Part shown: positions 59,622-64,000 of the stretch, in pieces
Layout of the letters: each line of letters opens with the position of its first letter
Position numbering within the stretch: the stretch's first letter is position 1
DNA from: Streptomyces bambusae
GTDB taxonomy: Bacteria > Actinomycetota > Actinomycetes > Streptomycetales > Streptomycetaceae
NCBI RefSeq assembly: GCF_020532645.1
Contig: NZ_JAJAUZ010000022.1
Location: forward strand, 52,067 to 116,066
Length of the DNA stretch: 64,000 nucleotides
Direction: 5' to 3'
Translations under genes and position numbers: made by a program
Notes under the pieces: generated by a model
Database searches by the model: none
What the model was told of the DNA's origin: nothing
Seen by the model: only the letters and a program-made list of their open reading frames with translations

Positions 59622-60992
59622 ATGAGGACGGGGACCAGGCTGATGTCCGTACTGGCCGGTCTGCTGCTGGCCCTGTCGGCGGCCGCCTTCACGGCGGCGC
59701 CGCAGGCGCAGGCGGCCACCGGGCCCGCCGCCGTGGCCGAGGCCCTCAAGGAGGGCCCGGTCTACGTCGATCCGCGCGCGGAGGCGCAGCTGCCCCCGGC
59801 GCAGGCGGACGCACTGGCCCGGAAGATCAAGGACGCCGGCAAGCCGGTGTTCGTCGCGGTGCTGCCGGCCGTGCCCGAGTACCCGGCCGCGAGCATCCTG
59901 CGGACGCTGCGGACCGAGACCGGGATCAGCGGCGTGTACGCGATCCGGCTCGGGGACCGCTTCAATGCCGGCGCCGACCCGGCCGTGATGCCGGTGAACG
60001 CGGTGCGGAACCTGACCGACGCCGTGAAGGCCGGCCCGCCGCAGGACGCCCCGGCCCAGCTGAACACCTTCGTCGACCAGGCCCTCGCCCAGGCCGAGGG
60101 CGGCGCCCCGGCCTCCTGGGGCACCACCGGCGGCGACGGTCCGGGCAGCGGGGTGCCGGTCGGCGGCCTGGTGGCGCTCGGCGCGGTGGCCGCGGTGGGC
60201 GGCGGCGGGGCGTACCTGCTGGTGCGCCGCAGCCGGCGGCAGAAGGAGGAGGCGGCCCGGGAGGCCGTGGACCGGCTGCGGGTGGTCGTCGACGAGGACA
60301 TCACGGCCTTCGGCGAGGAGCTGGAGCGGCTGGACTTCCACCCCGGTGAGCCGGGTGCGGACGACGCCATGCGCGCCGACTACGAGCGGGCCCTGGACTC
60401 GTACGACCGGGCCAAGCAGATGATGGGGCGGGTGACCCGGCCCGACGAGGTGACGGGGGTGACCCAGGCGCTCGAGGACGGCCGCTTCGCGCTCGCGGTG
60501 CTGGCCGCCCGCCGGGAGGGCCGGCCGTTGCCCGAGCGGCGCGTGCCCTGCTTCTTCGACCCACGGCACGGTCCCGGCACCGAGGACGCGACGTGGTCCC
60601 CGGCCGGCGGGTCCGCCCGTACGGTGCCGGTGTGCGCGGCGGACGCGGTGCGGCTGCGCGAGGGCGGCGAGCCGCTGGTGCGCACGGTGGCCACCGAGAA
60701 CGGGCCGCGCCCGTACTACGACGCGGGCCCGGCGTACGGCCCGTGGGCCGGCGGCTACTTCGGCGGCGGCATCCTGCCCGGGCTGCTGGTGGGCACGATG
60801 CTCGGTTCGATGATGAGCACCCCGGCCTACGCGTCGGACTTCGGCGCGGCCGGGACGGAGTTCGAGGGCGGCGACTTCTCCGGCGCCGACTACGACACGT
60901 CCGGCTTCGACGGCGGTTTCGGCGGGGACGGCGGCTTCGGCGGCGGCGGTGACCTCGGCGGTGGCGGCTTCGACGGCGGGGGCGGCTTCTAG
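59622..60992 (+). CDS. Secreted/membrane protein with TPM-like domain and Gly-rich tail
   Basis: 456 residues from ATG 59622 (AGGAG about nine bases upstream; ATG 59598 lies 24 bases upstream and has a TAGCGT -10-like element that would make it leaderless). A signal peptide (LMSVLAGLLLALSAAAFTAAPQAQA) is followed by a domain with YVDPRAEAQLPPAQADALARKI, reminiscent of TPM-type extracellular domains. One transmembrane helix (GGLVALGAVAAVGGGGAYLLV), a cytoplasmic helical part, a hydrophobic GGILPGLLVGTMLGSMMS stretch and an extremely Gly-rich tail follow. Function unknown. Confidence 0.8.
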   Translation: MRTGTRLMSVLAGLLLALSAAAFTAAPQAQAATGPAAVAEALKEGPVYVDPRAEAQLPPAQADALARKIKDAGKPVFVAVLPAVPEYPAASILRTLRTETGISGVYAIRLGDRFNAGADPAVMPVNAVRNLTDAVKAGPPQDAPAQLNTFVDQALAQAEGGAPASWGTTGGDGPGSGVPVGGLVALGAVAAVGGGGAYLLVRRSRRQKEEAAREAVDRLRVVVDEDITAFGEELERLDFHPGEPGADDAMRADYERALDSYDRAKQMMGRVTRPDEVTGVTQALEDGRFALAVLAARREGRPLPERRVPCFFDPRHGPGTEDATWSPAGGSARTVPVCAADAVRLREGGEPLVRTVATENGPRPYYDAGPAYGPWAGGYFGGGILPGLLVGTMLGSMMSTPAYASDFGAAGTEFEGGDFSGADYDTSGFDGGFGGDGGFGGGGDLGGGGFDGGGGF

Positions 60993-61018
60993 CCGCCCCC
61001 GGGCCGGTGCCGTGCGGG

Positions 61019-61651
61019 TCAGGCCTGCTTGACGGCCGAGATGTCGAAGGTCAGCTTGACCTTGTCGCTGACCATCACGCCGCCGGTCTCCAGCGCGGCG
61101 TTCCAGGTCAGGCCCCAGTCGGAGCGCAGGATCTCGGTGCTGCCCTCGAAGCCGACGCGCTCGTTGCCGTAGACGTCCTTGGCGGAACCGTTGAACTCCA
61201 GGTCGATGGAGAGCGGGCGGGTGACGTCCTTGATGGTCAGCTCGCCGGTGACCCGGTACGCGGTGCCGCCGAGCTGCGCGGCCTCGGTGGAGCGGAAGCG
61301 CATCACCGGGAACTGCTCGGCGTCGAAGAAGTCGCCGCTGCGCAGGTGGTTGTCGCGGTCCGCGATGCCGGTGTCGATCGAGGCGATCTTCAGGTCGATG
61401 GCGGCGGTGGAGCGGGACGGGTCGGAGCCGTCGAGGTGCAGCAGGCCCTCGTGCTCGCCGAAGGAGCCGCGGACGTTGGTGACCATCGCGTGCCGCACGG
61501 TGAAGCCGATGCTGCTGTGGGCGGCGTCGATGGTGTAGTCGCCGGTCAGGGCGGCGAGCGCCGGGTCCGCCTCCAGGGTGGCGACGGCGCCGGCGGCCGG
61601 GGCCGTGGTGGCGGTGGTGGTGGCGTTGCTGCGGCGGGTGAAGAGGCCCAT
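61019..61651 (-). CDS. YceI family protein
   Basis: 210 residues from ATG 61651 (AGGAG upstream). The YceI lipocalin-like barrel is clear: LTGDYTIDAAHSSIGFTVRH, VRGSFGEHEGLLHLDG, NHLRSGDFFDAEQFPVMRF, YRVTGELTIKDVTRPLSIDL, and NAALETGGVMVSDKVKLTFD. The family binds polyisoprenoid-like lipids. No signal peptide is evident; an Ala/Thr-rich linker joins a short N-terminal MGLFTRRSN. Its promoter is bracketed by two operator copies, so a dedicated repressor, not in this window, probably controls it. Confidence 0.9.
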   Translation of the reverse strand: MGLFTRRSNATTTATTAPAAGAVATLEADPALAALTGDYTIDAAHSSIGFTVRHAMVTNVRGSFGEHEGLLHLDGSDPSRSTAAIDLKIASIDTGIADRDNHLRSGDFFDAEQFPVMRFRSTEAAQLGGTAYRVTGELTIKDVTRPLSIDLEFNGSAKDVYGNERVGFEGSTEILRSDWGLTWNAALETGGVMVSDKVKLTFDISAVKQA

Positions 61652-61700
61652 GACGTTCTCCTGGTGGGGTGGGCGGTCCGGAGGGGGGTGGACCGCTGTT

Positions 61701-61714
61701 GTTGAATGTTCAAC
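61701..61714. promoter_or_regulatory. YceI operator copy 1
   Basis: GTTGAA-TG-TTCAAC, a perfect 14-base inverted repeat, at about +1 to +15 relative to the predicted minus-strand start. Confidence 0.65.
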
Positions 61715-61721
61715 GAGAACG

Positions 61722-61750
61722 ACAGTAGAACCATTCCGTTCAAATTTCAA
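61722..61750 (-). promoter_or_regulatory. Promoter of the YceI gene
   Basis: On the minus strand TTGAAA (61750-61745), a 17-base spacer and TACTGT (61727-61722) form a good sigma-70-type promoter, 71 bases before the ATG. Confidence 0.65.
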
Positions 61751-61751
61751 C
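61738..61751. promoter_or_regulatory. YceI operator copy 2
   Basis: GTTCAA-AT-TTCAAC is nearly the same repeat as copy 1, 37 bases away centre to centre, and overlaps the -35 element. Confidence 0.55.
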
Positions 61752-61924
61752 CTTCTGGTTCGGCGTGTCGCGAGATTTGTCGGAGGCGCACAAAGGACCT
61801 CCGTCCCAACTGGCGGGTCACATGTCCCGACCGCGGGTTCTGTCCGGCCCGGACAGCGGACGGGGCCGGAGACTGTTCAGAGTCGACGGAGGGATTCTCT
61901 AGGTCGTTTTCGTAAGGTCAGTAC

Positions 61925-63508
61925 ATGACCGTTGTGGATGAGACCCCCGGCGAGCCGACGGACGCTCGCGGCCGTGTGGCCGAGCTGCTGGCCCTGCGTG
62001 AGCAGGCGCGGCGCGGACCCAGTGAGCGCGCCACCGAGGCCCAGCACGCCAAGGGCAAGCTCACCGCCCGTGAGCGCATCGAGCTGCTGCTGGACGCCGG
62101 CTCCTTCCGGGAGGTCGAGCAGCTGCGCCGGCACCGGGCGACCGGCTTCGGCCTGGAGGCCCGCAAGCCGTACACCGACGGTGTGATCACCGGCTGGGGC
62201 ACGGTCGACGGCCGCACGGTCTTCGTCTACGCGCACGACTTCCGGATCTTCGGCGGCGCCCTGGGCGAGGCCCACGCCACCAAGATCCACAAGATCATGG
62301 ACATGGCCATCGCGGCCGGTGCCCCGCTGGTCTCCCTCAACGACGGCGCCGGCGCCCGTATCCAGGAGGGCGTCTCCGCGCTCGCCGGCTACGGCGGCAT
62401 CTTCCAGCGCAACACGAAGGCCTCCGGGGTCATCCCGCAGATCTCCGTGATGCTCGGCCCCTGCGCCGGCGGCGCCGCGTACTCCCCGGCCCTCACGGAC
62501 TTCGTGTTCATGGTCCGCGAGACCTCGCAGATGTTCATCACCGGCCCCGACGTCGTCCGCGCCGTCACCGGTGAGGAGATCTCCCAGAACGGCCTCGGTG
62601 GCGCGGACGTGCACGCCGAGACCTCCGGCGTCGCGCACTTCGCGTACGACGACGAGGAGACCTGCATCGCCGAGGTCCGCTACCTGATCTCGATGCTGCC
62701 GTCGAACAACCGGGAGAACCCGCCGGTCCACGAGTCCGACGACCCGGCCGACCGCCGCTCCGACGTGCTGCTCGACCTGGTCCCGGCCGACGGCAACCGT
62801 CCGTACGACATGCACAAGGTGATCGAGGAGCTCGTCGACGACGGCGACGTCCTGGAGATCCACGAGCGCTGGGCGCGGAACATCATCTGCGCGCTGGCCC
62901 GGATGGACGGCCAGGTCGTGGGCATCGTGGCGAACCAGCCGCAGTCCCTGGCCGGCGTGCTGGACATCGAGGCCTCCGAGAAGGCCGCCCGCTTCGTGCA
63001 GATGTGCGACGCGTTCAACATCCCGATCATCACGCTGCTGGACGTCCCCGGCTTCCTGCCGGGCGTGGACCAGGAGCACGGCGGGATCATCCGGCACGGC
63101 GCGAAGCTCCTGTACGCGTACTGCAACGCCACCGTCCCGCGGATCTCGCTCATCCTGCGCAAGGCGTACGGCGGTGCGTACATCGTCATGGACTCCCAGT
63201 CCATCGGCGCCGACCTGACGTTCGCCTGGCCGACCAACGAGATCGCGGTCATGGGTGCGGAGGGCGCCGCCAACGTCATCTTCCGCAAGCAGATCGCGGA
63301 GGCCGAGAACCCCGAGGCGATGCGCGCGCGCATGGTCAAGGAGTACAAGGCCGAGCTGATGCACCCCTACTACGCGGCCGAGCGCGGTCTCGTCGACGAC
63401 GTGATCGACCCCGCCGAAACCCGCGAGGTGCTCATCAGCTCGCTCGCGATGCTCCGCAACAAGCACGCCGACCTTCCGTCCCGCAAGCACGGCAACCCGC
63501 CGCAGTAA
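61925..63508 (+). CDS. accB: Acyl-CoA carboxylase beta (carboxyltransferase) subunit
   Basis: 527 residues, the full biotin-dependent carboxyltransferase. It transfers CO2 from carboxybiotin to acetyl- or propionyl-CoA to give malonyl- or methylmalonyl-CoA. Family features: KLTARERIELLLDAGSFRE, the N-half oxyanion motif SLNDGAGARIQEGVSAL, SVMLGPCAGGAAYSPAL, and in the C-half LLDVPGFLPGVDQEHGGII and RKAYGGAYIVMDSQSIGADL. Followed after 16 bases by an epsilon-type subunit, which matches the S. coelicolor accB-accE pair; the symbol is by that analogy. AAGG lies seven bases before the ATG. Confidence 0.95.
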   Translation: MTVVDETPGEPTDARGRVAELLALREQARRGPSERATEAQHAKGKLTARERIELLLDAGSFREVEQLRRHRATGFGLEARKPYTDGVITGWGTVDGRTVFVYAHDFRIFGGALGEAHATKIHKIMDMAIAAGAPLVSLNDGAGARIQEGVSALAGYGGIFQRNTKASGVIPQISVMLGPCAGGAAYSPALTDFVFMVRETSQMFITGPDVVRAVTGEEISQNGLGGADVHAETSGVAHFAYDDEETCIAEVRYLISMLPSNNRENPPVHESDDPADRRSDVLLDLVPADGNRPYDMHKVIEELVDDGDVLEIHERWARNIICALARMDGQVVGIVANQPQSLAGVLDIEASEKAARFVQMCDAFNIPIITLLDVPGFLPGVDQEHGGIIRHGAKLLYAYCNATVPRISLILRKAYGGAYIVMDSQSIGADLTFAWPTNEIAVMGAEGAANVIFRKQIAEAENPEAMRARMVKEYKAELMHPYYAAERGLVDDVIDPAETREVLISSLAMLRNKHADLPSRKHGNPPQ

Positions 63509-63524
63509 GGAGACCTGCCACCTC

Positions 63525-63725
63525 ATGAGCACTCCCGCTGACGCTCTGCTCCGCGTCGAGAAGGGCCACGCCGAGCCCGAAGAGCTCGCCGCGATCACCG
63601 CGATCCTGCTGGCCCGCGCCGCCGGCGGCCCCGCCGTCCCGGCACCCCGCCGCCGCTCCACCGCCGGCTGGCGCCGCCTGGAGCGCACCCCGGGGTTCCG
63701 CGCCCCGCACAGCTGGCAGGGCTGA
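63525..63725 (+). CDS. accE: Acyl-CoA carboxylase epsilon subunit
   Basis: 66 residues from ATG 63525. Epsilon features: LLRVEKGHAEPEELAAITAI, LLARA, and the C-terminal WRRLERTPGFRAPHSWQ ending typical of actinobacterial AccE. It binds the beta subunit and raises activity, especially on acetyl-CoA. It begins 16 bases after accB and ends before a strong hairpin. Confidence 0.93.
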   Translation: MSTPADALLRVEKGHAEPEELAAITAILLARAAGGPAVPAPRRRSTAGWRRLERTPGFRAPHSWQG

Positions 63726-63747
63726 GCCCCGCCGCCACCGGCACCCC

Positions 63748-63782
63748 GGAGGCCCCGCACCCGCGAAGGGTGCGGGGCCTCC
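63748..63782. terminator. Hairpin after accE
   Basis: 15-base perfect arms GGAGGCCCCGCACCC (63748-63762) and GGGTGCGGGGCCTCC (63768-63782) with loop GCGAA. Confidence 0.85.
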
Positions 63783-63846
63783 GCCGTTGCCGGGCCGGTA
63801 CGACGCGCCGGCGACGCGCCCTGGGACCCGTACGCCCGCACATGGC

Positions 63847-63881
63847 GAAGGCCCCCGTACTCCGAGGAGCCGGGGGCCTTC
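63847..63881. terminator. Second hairpin, facing the cvnD-type gene
   Basis: GAAGGCCCCCG (63847-63857) pairs with CGGGGGCCTTC (63871-63881), 17 bases beyond the end of the convergent gene. Confidence 0.75.
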
Positions 63882-63897
63882 GTACCGTGCCGGGTGC

Positions 63898-64000
63898 CTA
63901 CCGCAGTCGTGCCATGAGGGCGTGTTCGACGAGGGTGATGAGGGCGGATTTGGCGTCGGCGCGGTGGCGTGCGTCGGTGGTGATGATCGGGGCGTCGGGG
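63898..64000 (-). CDS. C-terminus of a conservon ATP/GTP-binding protein (CvnD-like), 5' end outside window
   Basis: The frame ends at TAG (63900-63898) and is open to the edge: 33 residues, PDAPIITTDARHRADAKSAL, ITLVEHALMARLR. The ITTDAR..R..AK.ALI.LVEHAL pattern is typical of the end of CvnD-family small GTPase-like proteins, which in conservons act with CvnA-C on membrane signalling. S. coelicolor has a conservon at the equivalent place. The G-box motifs are outside the window. Confidence 0.75.
   Translation of the reverse strand, partial: PDAPIITTDARHRADAKSALITLVEHALMARLR

Overview
The window is a high-GC actinobacterial chromosome segment, almost certainly from a Streptomyces. The evidence is the extreme third-position GC, frequent GTG and TTG starts, many 'gcctcaa-cgccggcggggctg' dispersed repeats, a DmdR1/IdeR-type iron box, a BldD-like box, conservon-type genes, and a gene order (ligA, GGDEF/EAL, gatC-gatA-small ORF-gatB, GGDEF, ilvB-ilvN-ilvC-serA, proline catabolism, leuB-ilvE, cimA, accB-accE, cvnD) that matches, from memory, the SCO5490-SCO5541 part of S. 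coelicolor. It is a core, conserved chromosomal region. No prophage, insertion sequence, CRISPR array, tRNA or rRNA was seen.

Layout. 1-5.5 kb: an oxidoreductase divergent from a GlxA-type regulator, then a large secreted subtilisin. 5.6-10 kb: DUF1330, an SDR, a short MetE-like protein and NAD-dependent DNA ligase. 10-12.5 kb: an intact membrane GGDEF-EAL protein (RmdB-like). 12.6-17 kb: a secreted CAP protein and the GatCAB tRNA amidotransferase operon with an embedded small membrane protein. 17-19.7 kb: an iron-box-controlled penicillin-acylase/acyltransferase pair. 19.8-24.7 kb: a phosphotransferase carrying an in-frame dispersed repeat, GNAT, cupin and MMPL genes. 24.7-25.9 kb: a gene-free repeat zone with two tandem arrays. 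25.9-32.7 kb: a tiny conserved gene, a LAL-LuxR regulator, a glucose-dehydrogenase-like lipoprotein, an aldo/keto reductase and a 2-hydroxyacid dehydrogenase. 32.7-35.8 kb: a second c-di-GMP protein (CdgE-like) with intact GGDEF but ruined EAL, preceded by a BldD-like box. 35.8-41.4 kb: ilvB with an attenuator, ilvN, ilvC, serA. 41.8-45.9 kb: a PucR-type regulator divergent from proline dehydrogenase and P5C dehydrogenase. 45.9-51.1 kb: an iodotyrosine-deiodinase-like flavoprotein, a Tat-exported phospholipase C, and an MDR reductase divergent from a LysR regulator. 51.3-54 kb: leuB and ilvE. 54-57.6 kb: an NCS1 permease divergent from agmatine deiminase plus TetR, with paired operators. 57.6-61 kb: cimA behind a structured leader, and a TPM-like membrane protein. 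61-64 kb: YceI, the acyl-CoA carboxylase beta and epsilon subunits, and the end of a cvnD-type gene.

How the genes work together. ilvB, ilvN, ilvC, leuB, ilvE and cimA give most of branched-chain amino acid synthesis, and two of them (ilvB and cimA) are preceded by an intrinsic terminator with a six-T run, suggesting attenuation. Two c-di-GMP proteins lie 20 kb apart. The proline module, the agmatine/permease module, the YceI gene and the MDR/LysR pair each have readable palindromic operators next to the promoter. Most claims come from reading motifs by eye; no database search was run.
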